Source of the DNA: Actinomycetota bacterium
Lineage (GTDB): Bacteria > Actinomycetota > Actinomycetes > S36-B12
Length of the DNA: 64,000 nucleotides
Direction of reading: 5' to 3'
Assembly (NCBI GenBank): GCA_030681835.1
Contig: JAUXRN010000193.1
Location: forward strand, 1 to 64,000
Under the pieces are notes generated by a model. It was given only the letters and a program-made list of their open reading frames with translations, searched no databases and was not told the DNA's origin. Position numbers and translations under genes: made by a program. Positions 19,801 to 28,067 of the stretch are shown piece by piece. How positions within the stretch are numbered: position 1 is the first letter of the stretch; every line of letters begins with the position of its first letter.

Positions 19801-20831
19801 GGCGTGTCCGCCTCGTTGAGCAGGTCGGCCAGCTCGTAGAGGCCACCGAGGTCGACACCGCCGGGCAGCATTGGCAGCACGAAGGTCGGCAGCCCGAGCG
19901 CCTCGATCCGCTGCATCTCGCGGCGCTCCAGCGCGACGCGCTGGGCATGGTCGGCGGCCTCGGCGAGGAGCGCGGGAAGGATCTCCGTCTCATGGGCGGC
20001 CAGACCGCATTGGGCCAGGCTGGCGCGAATCCCTTCCCGCGGCAGCGTGTCGTGCTCGGCCATGAGCAACTGGGCGTCGGTCAGCAGCGGCGGCCGCGTC
20101 ATGTTGACGAACACTGCTCCGACCGGCAGGCCGTTGGCTGCCAGCTCGGCGAAGCCGTCGATGGTCTCCTGGACGGGCATCTCCTCGAGCAGGGTCACCA
20201 GGTGCACGGCCGTCCGGGGCGATGCGATGACGCCCATGACGAGGTCCGCGTGCTTGTGGATGGGCCCGGCCTTGGCCAGCCCGGACACCTCGGAGTTGAC
20301 GTTGAGGAACTTGGCGATGCGACCCGTCGGCGGCGCATCGATGACGACCGCGTCGTAGACGTCCGACCCCTTCTTCTCCTTGCGCCGCACGACCTCGACT
20401 GCCTTGCCGGTCAGCAGCACGTCGCGCAGCCCGGGCGCGATCGTCGTGACGAAGTCGATGGCTCCCATGCGCCGCAGGGCCGAACCGGCGCGGCGCATGT
20501 TGTAGAAGGACTCGAGGTAGTCGAGCAGGGCCTCCTGCGGGTCGACGGCCAGCGCCCACACTTCGCCGCCGCCGGGCGCGACGGCGACCTTGCGCTCCTC
20601 GTAGGGCAGGGGCGGGGTGTCGAAGAGCTGGGCGATTCCCTGACGTCCCTCGACCTCGAGCAGCAGGGTGCGCCGGCCGTCCCGGGCGAGTGCCAGGGCA
20701 AGGGCCGCCGCGACGGTGGTCTTGCCGGTACCGCCCTTCCCGGACACCACGTGGAGGTCGACGCCGGCCCACCGACTCGCGGCGGTCACGCCCGCATGGC
20801 CGGCCTGAGCCGGAGCGGGGGAGGGGGCCAC
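19797..20831 (-). CDS. ArsA/Get3-family ATPase, first of a pair (Rv3679-like)
   Basis: The 344-residue protein opens with a Pro/Ala-rich stretch and then LHVVSGKGGTGKTTVAAAL (deviant Walker A near residue 32), LLLEVEGRQGIAQLF, and VVIDAPPTGRIAKFLNV. It differs clearly from the second ATPase, so the pair is likely asymmetric. The GTG at 20831 follows a TAGGCT box by six bases, so the operon mRNA should be leaderless. The gene is divergent from the DUF4177 gene across 54 bases. Confidence 0.88.
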   Translation of the reverse strand: MAPSPAPAQAGHAGVTAASRWAGVDLHVVSGKGGTGKTTVAAALALALARDGRRTLLLEVEGRQGIAQLFDTPPLPYEERKVAVAPGGGEVWALAVDPQEALLDYLESFYNMRRAGSALRRMGAIDFVTTIAPGLRDVLLTGKAVEVVRRKEKKGSDVYDAVVIDAPPTGRIAKFLNVNSEVSGLAKAGPIHKHADLVMGVIASPRTAVHLVTLLEEMPVQETIDGFAELAANGLPVGAVFVNMTRPPLLTDAQLLMAEHDTLPREGIRASLAQCGLAAHETEILPALLAEAADHAQRVALERREMQRIEALGLPTFVLPMLPGGVDLGGLYELADLLNEADTP

Positions 20832-20837
20832 CAGTCG

Positions 20838-20843
20838 AGCCTA
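20838..20843 (-). promoter_or_regulatory. -10 box (TAGGCT) of the Get3-like operon
   Basis: On the minus strand TAGGCT is followed by six bases and GTG 20831; no ribosome site is present. Confidence 0.65.
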
Positions 20844-20873
20844 ATCCGGCTCGGACCAGGTGGCAGGACGGGC

Positions 20874-20879
20874 TAGGGT
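20874..20879 (+). promoter_or_regulatory. -10 box (TAGGGT) with -35-like TCGGAC for the DUF4177 gene
   Basis: TCGGAC at 20851-20856 is 17 bases before TAGGGT, which is six bases before ATG 20886. The two divergent promoters of this 54-bp region overlap in their -35 zones. Confidence 0.65.
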
Positions 20880-20885
20880 CGGGCC

Positions 20886-21047
20886 ATGACGACATGGGAG
20901 TACGTGACCGTCCCGCTGCTGGTGCATGCCACCAAGCAGATCCTCGACACGTGGGGGCAGGACGGCTGGGAGCTCGTCCAGGTCGTGCCCGGGCCGAACT
21001 CGGACAACCTGGTCGCCTACCTCAAGCGCCCACGGGACAACGGCTGA
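20886..21047 (+). CDS. Small DUF4177-type protein (53 residues)
   Basis: The frame MTTWEYVTVPLLVHATKQ continues through DTWGQDGWELVQVVPGP and ends AYLKRPRDNG. The pattern (Trp-Glu-Tyr start, QILDxWGxxGWELVQV core) is that of DUF4177 proteins, which in many Actinobacteria sit directly before a RidA gene, as here, one base apart. The leaderless -10 box sets the start. Function is not established; the small beta-alpha fold may bind a partner. Confidence 0.9.
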   Translation: MTTWEYVTVPLLVHATKQILDTWGQDGWELVQVVPGPNSDNLVAYLKRPRDNG

Positions 21048-21048
21048 C

Positions 21049-21510
21049 ATGGCAACGGTCGAGGAGCGGCTGGCCGCCCTGGGGCTGACGGTCCACGAGG
21101 TCGTTCCGCCGGTCGCCGCGTACGTGCCCGCCGTCGTCAGCGGCCACTACGTCTACACGTCCGGCCAGCTGCCCTTCGTCGACGGCAAGCTCGAGGCCAC
21201 CGGCAAGGTCGGCGCCGACGTCACGCCCGAGCGGGCCACCGAGCTGGCTGCCATCTGCGCACTCAACGCCATCGCCGCCATCAAGTCGGTCGTCCCGCTG
21301 GAGTCGGTCGTCCGCGTGGTCAAGGTGGTCGGCTTCGTGGCCAGTGCACCGGGCTTCACCGGTCAGCCCGGGGTCGTCAACGGGGCAAGCAACCTTCTGC
21401 TGGAGGCGTTCGGCGAGGCCGGTGCCCACGCCCGGTCCGCCGTCGGCGTGGCCGTCCTGCCGCTGGACGCGCCCGTTGAGGTGGAGCTCATCGTCGAGGT
21501 GGCACCGTAG
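21049..21510 (+). CDS. RidA-family reactive enamine/imine deaminase
   Basis: The 153-residue protein belongs to the YjgF/YER057c/UK114 group that hydrolyses 2-aminoacrylate-type intermediates. Motifs include YVYTSGQLPFVDGKLEATGKV (seen in parts), LCALNA-type AAICALNAIAAIKSV and the C-terminal GVAVLPLDAPVEVELIVEV; the substrate-binding Arg of canonical RidA (R105 region) is replaced in the segment HARSAVGVAVLP where Arg precedes Ser. It begins one base after the DUF4177 stop. The NUDIX gene follows with no gap. Position matches Rv3678c. Confidence 0.9.
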   Translation: MATVEERLAALGLTVHEVVPPVAAYVPAVVSGHYVYTSGQLPFVDGKLEATGKVGADVTPERATELAAICALNAIAAIKSVVPLESVVRVVKVVGFVASAPGFTGQPGVVNGASNLLLEAFGEAGAHARSAVGVAVLPLDAPVEVELIVEVAP

Positions 21511-22263
21511 GTGGCACCTCGTGCGGCAGCGACCGTCATCCTGCTGCGTGACGGGGACGGCGGGATGGAGACCTTCCTGCTGCGCCGGGCAACCACCATG
21601 GCCTTCGCGCCGCGCATGCACGTGTTCCCCGGGGGCCGCGTCGACGCAGCGGACTTCGACGCTCAGGTCGACTTCACGGTGCCCGACAGCGCCGTCGCCG
21701 CCCTCGCCGAACGGGCCAGCACCGATGTCGCGGGATTGCGGGCGCTCTATTCGTGCGCGGTCCGCGAGGTGCTGGAGGAGACCGGGATCACGCTGCCGGC
21801 CATCACCGGCAGCGGAGGCTTCCTCGTCGACCCGGCCGCCCTACCGGTGGCCGATCACTGGGTCACCCCGGACGTCGAGAGCAAGCGCTACGACGTGAGG
21901 TTCTTCATGGCTGCCGTGCCGCCTGGCCAGGACGCGGACCTGCGGACCACGGAGGCGGAGGCGGCCTTCTGGATCTCGCCGCGCGACGCTCTGGCGGGGA
22001 GGCGTGAAGGCACGGTGGCCATGCTGCCGCCGACCGAGGCGACACTGAAGTACCTGTCCGGATTTGCGACCACGAGCGAGGCGCTGGCAGACGGCGCACG
22101 GCGCCCAGTGGTGCCGCTGCTGCCCAAGCGGATCGTTGACGAGGACGGCACCGTGCGCTGGGCGCTGGTCCATGACCGCACGGGCGAGGTGATCGTCGAC
22201 GACGTCCAGGCTCCGCACACGCGTGAGACGGACGGACTGTCCTTCCCCGCGCACCTGCTATGA
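21511..22263 (+). CDS. NUDIX hydrolase with split Nudix box (NUDT19-like)
   Basis: The 250-residue protein begins APRAAATVILLRDG and has the Nudix helix core REVLEETGI, but about 45 residues separate it from the GGRVDAADF loop, an insertion typical of NUDT19/RP2-type hydrolases that act on CoA or nucleotide derivatives. GTG 21511 directly follows the RidA stop, and the gene's stop overlaps the next ATG, so it is within an operon of small detoxifying enzymes. Substrate unknown. Confidence 0.85.
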   Translation: MAPRAAATVILLRDGDGGMETFLLRRATTMAFAPRMHVFPGGRVDAADFDAQVDFTVPDSAVAALAERASTDVAGLRALYSCAVREVLEETGITLPAITGSGGFLVDPAALPVADHWVTPDVESKRYDVRFFMAAVPPGQDADLRTTEAEAAFWISPRDALAGRREGTVAMLPPTEATLKYLSGFATTSEALADGARRPVVPLLPKRIVDEDGTVRWALVHDRTGEVIVDDVQAPHTRETDGLSFPAHLL

Positions 22264-23099
22264 GCGGGCACGTCCTGCCGCTCCAGGGCTCCGTCGACCG
22301 TTGGGCCGGCGGAGAGGTCACGGCGTCGGCGCGGTGCGTCCTCGCGCCCAACCCGTCGCCGTGGACCCTCGACGGCACCAATACCTGGCTGCTCGGCCCG
22401 CCCGGCTCGGGCGCCGTCGTCATCGTCGATCCGGGGCCGGACCACCCCGGCCACCTCGCCTCGGTGCGCGCGACGGCCGAGGAGCGCGGCGGGGTTGCCC
22501 TGATCTTGCTCACGCACGGGCATCATGACCACGCCGAGGGGGCCGGGAGGCTCGCTCGGGAGGTAGGTGCCCCGGTGCGTGCGTGGGATCCGCAGCACCG
22601 GCTCGGCGACGAGGGCCTGGCCGACGGCGACGTCATCGACATGGGTGACTGGCGCATCGACGTCGTCGGAACCCCGGGCCACACCAGCGACAGCGTGTGC
22701 CTGGTGCTCCCGCACGACGGCAGCCTGCTCACCGGCGACACCGTCCTGGGGCGGGGGACATCGCTCGTCGCCTGGCCCGACGGCCATCTTGGCGACTACC
22801 TCGCCAGCCTGCGGAGGCTGCGCGATCGACTCGACAGCGGTGCCCATGACGCGGGCAGCATCGACCGCCTGCTGCCGGGTCACGGCCCCGTCCTGGCGGA
22901 CCCGATGGGCGCTATCGATGCGTACCTGGACCATCGCCTGGCCCGGCTGGCCGAGGTCGCCGATGTCGTGGCCCGGGGGGTCACCGATCCGGCGTCCATC
23001 GTGGCGACCGTGTATGCCGATGTGCCCCGCGAGGTCTGGCCGGCCGCGGAGATGAACGTGCGTGCGCAGCTGGAGTACCTGGGCCTTCAACGGGGCTAG
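22260..23099 (+). CDS. Metallo-beta-lactamase-fold hydrolase (LACTB2-like)
   Basis: The 279-residue protein has the HxHxDH metal site in LLTHGHHDHAEGAG, a second-shell His in GTPGHTSDSVCLVLP, Asp in LLTGDTVLG and His in LLPGHGPVL. A C-terminal helical domain (from about 205) resembles the winged-helix tail of LACTB2-type RNA-acting proteins. It matches Rv3677c in location, upstream of and convergent with crp. The start overlaps the NUDIX stop. Substrate not known. Confidence 0.88.
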   Translation: MSGHVLPLQGSVDRWAGGEVTASARCVLAPNPSPWTLDGTNTWLLGPPGSGAVVIVDPGPDHPGHLASVRATAEERGGVALILLTHGHHDHAEGAGRLAREVGAPVRAWDPQHRLGDEGLADGDVIDMGDWRIDVVGTPGHTSDSVCLVLPHDGSLLTGDTVLGRGTSLVAWPDGHLGDYLASLRRLRDRLDSGAHDAGSIDRLLPGHGPVLADPMGAIDAYLDHRLARLAEVADVVARGVTDPASIVATVYADVPREVWPAAEMNVRAQLEYLGLQRG

Positions 23100-23115
23100 C
23101 TGCGCTCACTCCTCG

Positions 23116-23790
23116 CTAGCGGGCTCGGCGGCCCAGTCGCTCGACGTCCAGGATCAGCACCTGCCGGGTCTCCAGCCGGATCCAGCCGCGCTGGGCGAAG
23201 TCGGCGAGCGCCTTGTTGACCGTCTCGCGGGAAGCGCCGACGAGCTGGGCCAGCTCCTCCTGCGTCATGTCATGGGTGACCATGAGCCCCTCGGGCGTGA
23301 CCGTGCCGAACTTCTCGCCGAGGTCCATGAGGGCCTTCGCGACCCGGCCCGGGACGTCGGAGAAGACCAGGTCGGCCATGGCCTCGTTCGTGCGGCGCAG
23401 CCGCCGGGCCAGTGCCTGGAGCAGCGCTGCCGCGATCTCGGGCCGTCCCGCCAGCCAAGGGCGGAGCTGCTCGTTGCCGATCCCGAGCACGACCGCATCG
23501 GTGAGGGCCGTGGCCGTGGACGTGCGCAATCCCGGGTCGAACAGGCTCAGTTCGCCGAAGTTCTCGCCGGGCCCGAGTACCCCGAGCAGGGTCTCGCGGC
23601 CGTCGGCCGACGTCTGGCCCAGCTTCACCTTGCCGTCGATGATGATGTACATCCGGTCGCCCGGCTCGCCCTCGTTGAACAGGGCCTCGCCCCGGGGCAC
23701 CAATGTCTCGCGCAGCGAGGCTCGCAGGGCCGCCGCGTCCTCGGGATCGAGGGCAGCGAACAGCGGTGCCTGCATGAAGACGTCGTCCAT
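23116..23790 (-). CDS. crp: Crp/GlxR-type cAMP-responsive global regulator
   Basis: The 224-residue protein is the same length as mycobacterial Crp and close to it throughout: MDDVFMQAPLFAALDPEDA, the cAMP-binding beta-roll with GEPGDRMYIIIDGKVKLG and FGELSLFDPGLRTSTATALT, the dimer helix ending RRTNEAMADLVFSDVPGRVAKAL, and the helix-turn-helix TQEELAQLVGASRETVNKALADFAQRGWI. A ribosome site GGGAGGGGG is upstream, and a TAGGAT -10 box at 23817-23822 gives a short leader. It diverges from nth. Confidence 0.96.
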   Translation of the reverse strand: MDDVFMQAPLFAALDPEDAAALRASLRETLVPRGEALFNEGEPGDRMYIIIDGKVKLGQTSADGRETLLGVLGPGENFGELSLFDPGLRTSTATALTDAVVLGIGNEQLRPWLAGRPEIAAALLQALARRLRRTNEAMADLVFSDVPGRVAKALMDLGEKFGTVTPEGLMVTHDMTQEELAQLVGASRETVNKALADFAQRGWIRLETRQVLILDVERLGRRAR

Positions 23791-23816
23791 GCTGTGCCCC
23801 CTCCCGAAGTGCCGCA

Positions 23817-23822
23817 ATCCTA
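23817..23822 (-). promoter_or_regulatory. -10 box (TAGGAT) of crp
   Basis: On the minus strand TAGGAT lies 26 bases before ATG 23790, leaving room for a leader with GGGAGGGGG. Confidence 0.55.
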
Positions 23823-23868
23823 GTGGGGTGTCGGTCGCCGGCTCGCCGGGAGCATGGGACGTCCCGCA

Positions 23869-23874
23869 TACAGT
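23869..23874 (+). promoter_or_regulatory. -10 box (TACAGT) of nth
   Basis: TACAGT is six bases before ATG 23881 and supports that start over the ATG at 23854. Confidence 0.65.
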
Positions 23875-23880
23875 TGCCGC

Positions 23881-24591
23881 ATGCCCGAAGCGCCCACCGT
23901 CGACCTGGCGACGCGCCGCCGGCGTGCCCGCAAGGTGCTGGGCGTGCTCACGGATACCTACCCCGATGTGCACTGCGAACTCGACTTCACCACCCCCCTC
24001 GAGCTCCTGGTCGCCACCGTCCTGAGCGCCCAGTGCACAGACCAGCGGGTCAATTCGGTGACCCCGGCCCTCTTCACGCGCTACCCAACGGCTGCGGACT
24101 ATGCGTCTGCTGACCTGCTTGAGGTGGAGCAACTGATCGCGCCGACCGGGTTCTTCCGGCAGAAGGCCCGCACGCTGGTCGCGATCGGACAGCATCTGTG
24201 CGCCCGGTTCGGCGGCGAGGTGCCGGCCCGGCTGAAGGACCTGGTCACCCTGCCCGGCGTCGGCCGCAAGACCGCCAACGTCGTGCTCGGCGAGGCGTTC
24301 GGCATCCCCGGCATCACGGTCGACACCCACCTCGGCCGGCTGGCCCGCCGGCTCGGCTGGACCGAGCACGAGGACCCGGAGAAGGTCGAGGCAGAACTGC
24401 AGGGCCTGTTCGCCCGCAAGGACTGGACCCGGATGTCACAGCTGGTCATCTGGCACGGCCGGCGGCGCTGCCATGCCCGCCGCCCGGCGTGCGGTGCCTG
24501 CCCGGTCGCCCGGTGGTGCCCGTCCTTCGGCGAGGGCCCGACCGACCCGGCCGAGGCGTTCCGACTGGTCCGCGACTCCGGACGCGGCTGA
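23881..24591 (+). CDS. nth: Endonuclease III
   Basis: Removes oxidised pyrimidines and nicks the strand in base excision repair. The 236-residue protein has [17 protein letters not shown], the helix-hairpin-helix [14 protein letters not shown] with the catalytic Lys in GRKTAN, the catalytic Asp in [14 protein letters not shown], and the iron-sulfur loop C-x6-C-x2-C-x5-C ([17 protein letters not shown]). The ATG at 23881 follows a leaderless -10 box. The stop shares a base with the next ATG. The thioredoxin-like gene that follows nth in mycobacteria (Rv3673c) is missing. Confidence 0.96.
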   Translation: MPEAPTVDLATRRRRARKVLGVLTDTYPDVHCELDFTTPLELLVATVLSAQCTDQRVNSVTPALFTRYPTAADYASADLLEVEQLIAPTGFFRQKARTLVAIGQHLCARFGGEVPARLKDLVTLPGVGRKTANVVLGEAFGIPGITVDTHLGRLARRLGWTEHEDPEKVEAELQGLFARKDWTRMSQLVIWHGRRRCHARRPACGACPVARWCPSFGEGPTDPAEAFRLVRDSGRG

Positions 24592-25274
24592 TGACGGAGT
24601 GGCGGCGGATGGGCTCCGTCGACATCAAGGCGCAGGCTCAGTTGCCGGACTGGCTGGCCGGGCTGTCGGGCATGCTCGCCACGACCCGGGCCGAGGACCT
24701 GACTCGCTTCATCCCTCCCCATGGCGAGGGCCGGCACTCGGCCGTCCTGATCCTCTTCGGGGAATCCGAGGCCGGTCCGGACCTCCTCCTGATCCAGCGG
24801 TCGAGCACGATGCGCAGCCATGCCGGGCAGCCGGCGTTTCCCGGGGGTGCCGTCGATGAGGCCGACGAGGATGCGTCGGCCGCCGCTTTGCGCGAGGCAC
24901 AGGAGGAGACCGGCCTGGATCCGGCCGGCGTGCTCGTGTTCGGGGCACTTCCGGACCTCTGGGTCCCCGTCACCGGCTTCGTCGTTACGCCCGTGCTCGG
25001 CTGGTGGCGGGAGCCGTCGCCGGTCCGGGCGCAGGACCCGGCCGAGGTGGAGAGCGTCCACCGGGTGCCCTTCGCCGAGCTGATCGACCCGGCAAACCGG
25101 TGCCGGGTGCTGCACCCGTCCGGCTATATCGGTGCGGGGTTCACCGTGGCCGACCTGGTCGTGTGGGGGTTCACCGCCGGGCTGATCGCTGGGCTCCTGG
25201 ACCGGCTGGGCTGGGCCGTGCCGTGGGACGAGACCCGCATGATCGCGCTGCCCGAGGAGCTGCTCGAGCCGTGA
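24591..25274 (+). CDS. NUDIX CoA pyrophosphatase (NUDT7/8-like)
   Basis: The 227-residue protein has the CoA-specific signature before the Nudix box, LLIQRSSTMRSHAGQPAFPGG, and the box itself, ALREAQEETGL. This group cleaves CoA and acyl-CoA to phosphopantetheine and ADP, affecting CoA turnover. The ATG shares a base with the nth stop, and the stop overlaps the marP-like GTG (GTGA), so nth, this gene and the protease are translated together. It matches Rv3672c. Confidence 0.88.
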   Translation: MTEWRRMGSVDIKAQAQLPDWLAGLSGMLATTRAEDLTRFIPPHGEGRHSAVLILFGESEAGPDLLLIQRSSTMRSHAGQPAFPGGAVDEADEDASAAALREAQEETGLDPAGVLVFGALPDLWVPVTGFVVTPVLGWWREPSPVRAQDPAEVESVHRVPFAELIDPANRCRVLHPSGYIGAGFTVADLVVWGFTAGLIAGLLDRLGWAVPWDETRMIALPEELLEP

Positions 25275-26464
25275 ACCTCGTCGACTGGATCCTCATCGGC
25301 GCCCTGATCGTCTTCGCGATCGCCGGGTGGCAGCGCGGCTTCGTCTCGGGCGCGCTCTCGTTCGCCGGGTTCCTCGGTGGCGGCATCATCGGGGCATTCA
25401 TCCTCCCGCCGATCGTCGCGGCGACCGGGCTGCCCGACCTCGCCCGCGCCCTGATCGTCGCCGGCGGAGTGCTCCTGATGGCCATCGCGGGCCAGGTGCT
25501 CGCGTCGATCGTGGGGCGGATGGTCCGCGGCACCATGACCTGGAAGCCGGTCCGCGTCGTCGACAACGCTGGCGGCGCCGTCCTCAACGTCCTCGCCCTC
25601 GCGGTCGTCACGTGGATCGTGGTGAGCGCGGTCGCCTATCTCCCGTCCTCGCCCGTGTCCCAGCAGTTGACCGCCTCTCGCGTCCTCGTCGCACTCGACT
25701 CGGTCGTCCCGCCTCCGGTGCGCAATGCCTTCGGCAGCCTGCGCGACCTGGTCGGGTCCTCGGACGTGCCCCGCATCTTCTCCGGCTTCGCGCAGGTGAC
25801 CGGGCCGGACGTGCCGCCGCCGGACTCCGACACCGAGTCCGGTGCCATCCAGGCCGTGCGAGGTTCGGTCGTGCGGGTCAGCGGCGACACCCCTGAGTGC
25901 CGCGACGGGGTCACCGGGTCGGGCTTCGTGGTGTCTGCCCACCGCGTCATCACGAACGCGCACGTCGTGGCGGGGGTTCCTGAGCCGGTCGTCCGGGTCC
26001 GCCTCGACAGCCCAGCGCTGCCCGCGACGGTCGTGTACTTCGATGCCGACGTCGACATCGCGATCCTCGATGTGCCGAGGCTTGATGCCGCGGCGATCCC
26101 CTTCGCACTCGAGTCCGCCCAGACAGGCGACTCGGCGGTCATCGCCGGCTTCCCCGGAGGCGGCCCCTACGCGGTCGAGCCAGCCCGGGTGCGCACGACC
26201 GTCACGGCACGGGGCGACGACATCTACGGCAACGCCGGGGTCGACCGCGAGGTCTACATCGTTCGTGGACTCGTGCGGCCGGGCAACTCCGGCGGCCCGC
26301 TCCTCGACCCGTCCGGTCGGGCCCTCGGCGTGGTGTTCGGCTCCGACGAGGAGGAGCCCGACGTCGGCTACGTCCTGACCGCGGCGCAGGTGGCACCCGC
26401 GGTCGAAGCGGGCCGGTCGGCGACGGACCCGGTCGATACCGGCAGCTGCCGCCTGCGCGACTAG
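25271..26464 (+). CDS. MarP-like membrane serine protease with CvpA-type N-terminus
   Basis: The 397-residue protein equals MarP in length. Four membrane helices (residues about 5-25, 32-52, 60-82, 102-122) form the CvpA-like part; the periplasmic trypsin-like domain has His231 (ITNAHVVAG), Asp260 or 262 (DADVDIAILDV) and Ser340 (GNSGGPL). Cys210 and Cys393 match the disulfide known in MarP. In M. tuberculosis MarP is needed for acid resistance and activates a peptidoglycan hydrolase. The stop TAG shares CTAG with the stop of the convergent exporter. Confidence 0.92.
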   Translation: MNLVDWILIGALIVFAIAGWQRGFVSGALSFAGFLGGGIIGAFILPPIVAATGLPDLARALIVAGGVLLMAIAGQVLASIVGRMVRGTMTWKPVRVVDNAGGAVLNVLALAVVTWIVVSAVAYLPSSPVSQQLTASRVLVALDSVVPPPVRNAFGSLRDLVGSSDVPRIFSGFAQVTGPDVPPPDSDTESGAIQAVRGSVVRVSGDTPECRDGVTGSGFVVSAHRVITNAHVVAGVPEPVVRVRLDSPALPATVVYFDADVDIAILDVPRLDAAAIPFALESAQTGDSAVIAGFPGGGPYAVEPARVRTTVTARGDDIYGNAGVDREVYIVRGLVRPGNSGGPLLDPSGRALGVVFGSDEEEPDVGYVLTAAQVAPAVEAGRSATDPVDTGSCRLRD

Positions 26465-28011
26465 CTCGGGACGAGGGCGGTCGGCCGGGCCTCGGCGGGG
26501 TGGGCGGCGCGGGCGGGCAGCAGGGCAAGGGCGACGATGGCCCCGGCGAACGCGACCGCAGCCGCCACGAGGGAGCCGGCCGACAGTCCGTCGACGAACG
26601 CAGCCTGGGCAGCGGCGGCGACTGCCGGGGCCACGTCAGCGGGCAGCGTCCCGGCGACGCCCAGTCCGGCCGCGACCGACTCCTGCACGGTGGCGAGCAC
26701 CTCATCGGGCAGTCCGAGGTTGCCCAGGGCATCGAGCACCGCCGCTCCGTACACGCTCGCGAACACCGAGCCGACGACCGCGACGCCGAGGGTGCCGCCA
26801 AGCTCGCGGGTGGTGTCGTTGACCGCGGAGCCGACACCGGCCTTGGCCGGCGGCAGCGCGCCCATGATCGACTCGGTCGCAGGCCCGGTCGTCAGCCCTA
26901 GGCCGACCGCCATCGTCACCATGCTCGAGACGGTCAAGCCGAGGTACGGCGTGTCGACGTCCACGCGCGAGGCCATGACGAAGCCGAGTGCCATCACGGC
27001 GAGGCCCGTTGCCACGACGGACTTCGTGCCGAAGCGGCGGACGGCGACCATCGCCAGCGGCGACGTGACGCCAGTCGCGACAGCGAACGGCAGCGTGCGC
27101 AGCCCAGCCTCCAGCGGCGAGTAGCCCTGGACGAGCTGCAGGTACTGCGTGATCAGGAATATGAAGCCGAAGAGCGCGAAGAAGGCCGTCGTGACGGACA
27201 GGCTGGCCGCCGTGAAGCGCAGGTTGCGGAAGAGCGTGACGTCCAGCAGCGGGTGCGCGTTGCGTCGCTCCCACACGGCGAACGCCGCGAGCATCACCAG
27301 CCCCGTCGTCCCGGCGACGGCAATGGGAGCGGAGGTCCACCCGCGGTGCGGGGCCTCGATGATCGCCCACACGAGCAGGCCGACCCCGGCAGCCGACAGC
27401 ACGAGCCCGAGGTGGTCCATCGGACCGCTCTGAGGATCGCGCGAGGTGGGCACCAGGACTGCGCCCAGGCCGAGGGCGATGGCCGCGACCGGGAGGTTGA
27501 CCAGGAAGATCGAGCCCCAGGAGAAGTGCTCGAGCAGGTAGCCGCCGGTAACCGGGCCCAGCGCGACAGCAAGCCCCGTGCATGCCGACCAGATCCCGAT
27601 CGCGGTGGCCCGTTCGCGCCTGTCCGTGAACACGGTGACGAGGATCGCCAGCGTCGCCGGGAAGATGAACGCGGCCCCGACGCCCATGAGCGCACGCGCA
27701 CCGATGAGCTGCCCAGAGGTGGTGGCGAACGCGGCGAGCAGCGAGGTGGCGGCGAAGAGGACCAGCCCCAGCTGGAGGGCCAGCTTCCGGCCGAACCTGT
27801 CGCCGAAGTGGCCGAACGCCAGGAGCAGGGCGGCGAAGACCAGCGTGTAGGCGTCCACCACCCACTGGAGCTCGGAGATCGAGGCGTCGAGGTCCTCGCT
27901 CAGGGTCGGCAGGGCGACATTCACGATGGTGTTGTCGATGACGACCATGAGCAGGCTGAGGCACAAGACGGCAAGGATCGCCCACCTCCTGCGATGGGTG
28001 GTCTCGTTCAT
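26461..28011 (-). CDS. MFS drug exporter, DHA2 (EmrB/QacA) type with 14 helices
   Basis: The 516-residue membrane protein has DHA2 motifs: motif A GHFGDRFGRKLALQ, motif C-like GPVTGGYLLEHFSWGSIFLVNLP, and MVVIDNTIVNVALPTL in helix 1. Proton-driven export of lipophilic drugs is the likely role; substrates cannot be told. GAGGAG precedes the ATG. It is divergent from a TetR gene across 56 bases that hold a palindromic operator, so repression by that TetR is probable. Its stop shares CTAG with marP. Confidence 0.92.
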   Translation of the reverse strand: MNETTHRRRWAILAVLCLSLLMVVIDNTIVNVALPTLSEDLDASISELQWVVDAYTLVFAALLLAFGHFGDRFGRKLALQLGLVLFAATSLLAAFATTSGQLIGARALMGVGAAFIFPATLAILVTVFTDRRERATAIGIWSACTGLAVALGPVTGGYLLEHFSWGSIFLVNLPVAAIALGLGAVLVPTSRDPQSGPMDHLGLVLSAAGVGLLVWAIIEAPHRGWTSAPIAVAGTTGLVMLAAFAVWERRNAHPLLDVTLFRNLRFTAASLSVTTAFFALFGFIFLITQYLQLVQGYSPLEAGLRTLPFAVATGVTSPLAMVAVRRFGTKSVVATGLAVMALGFVMASRVDVDTPYLGLTVSSMVTMAVGLGLTTGPATESIMGALPPAKAGVGSAVNDTTRELGGTLGVAVVGSVFASVYGAAVLDALGNLGLPDEVLATVQESVAAGLGVAGTLPADVAPAVAAAAQAAFVDGLSAGSLVAAAVAFAGAIVALALLPARAAHPAEARPTALVPS

Positions 28012-28022
28012 GCTGGCTCCTC

Positions 28023-28041
28023 GTTGTAGAACAACGTTCTA
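28023..28041. promoter_or_regulatory. Palindromic operator between exporter and tetR
   Basis: TAGAAC-AAC-GTTCTA (28027-28041) is a perfect inverted repeat and overlaps a second one, GTTGT-AGA-ACAAC (28023-28035). It lies between the exporter ribosome site and the tetR -10 box, where a bound TetR dimer would block both. Confidence 0.75.
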
Positions 28042-28055
28042 GATATGTAGCACGT

Positions 28056-28061
28056 TATACT
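28056..28061 (+). promoter_or_regulatory. -10 box (TATACT) of the tetR gene
   Basis: TATACT is followed by six bases and ATG 28068, giving a leaderless repressor message 15 bases beyond the palindromic operator. Confidence 0.65.
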
Positions 28062-28067
28062 AGACAG

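Noticed and set aside
18607-20831. Arsenite efflux ATPases
   Set aside because: The pair matches ArsA/Get3 in fold, but no arsB, arsR or arsD is nearby and the locus is the conserved Rv3679-Rv3680 position.
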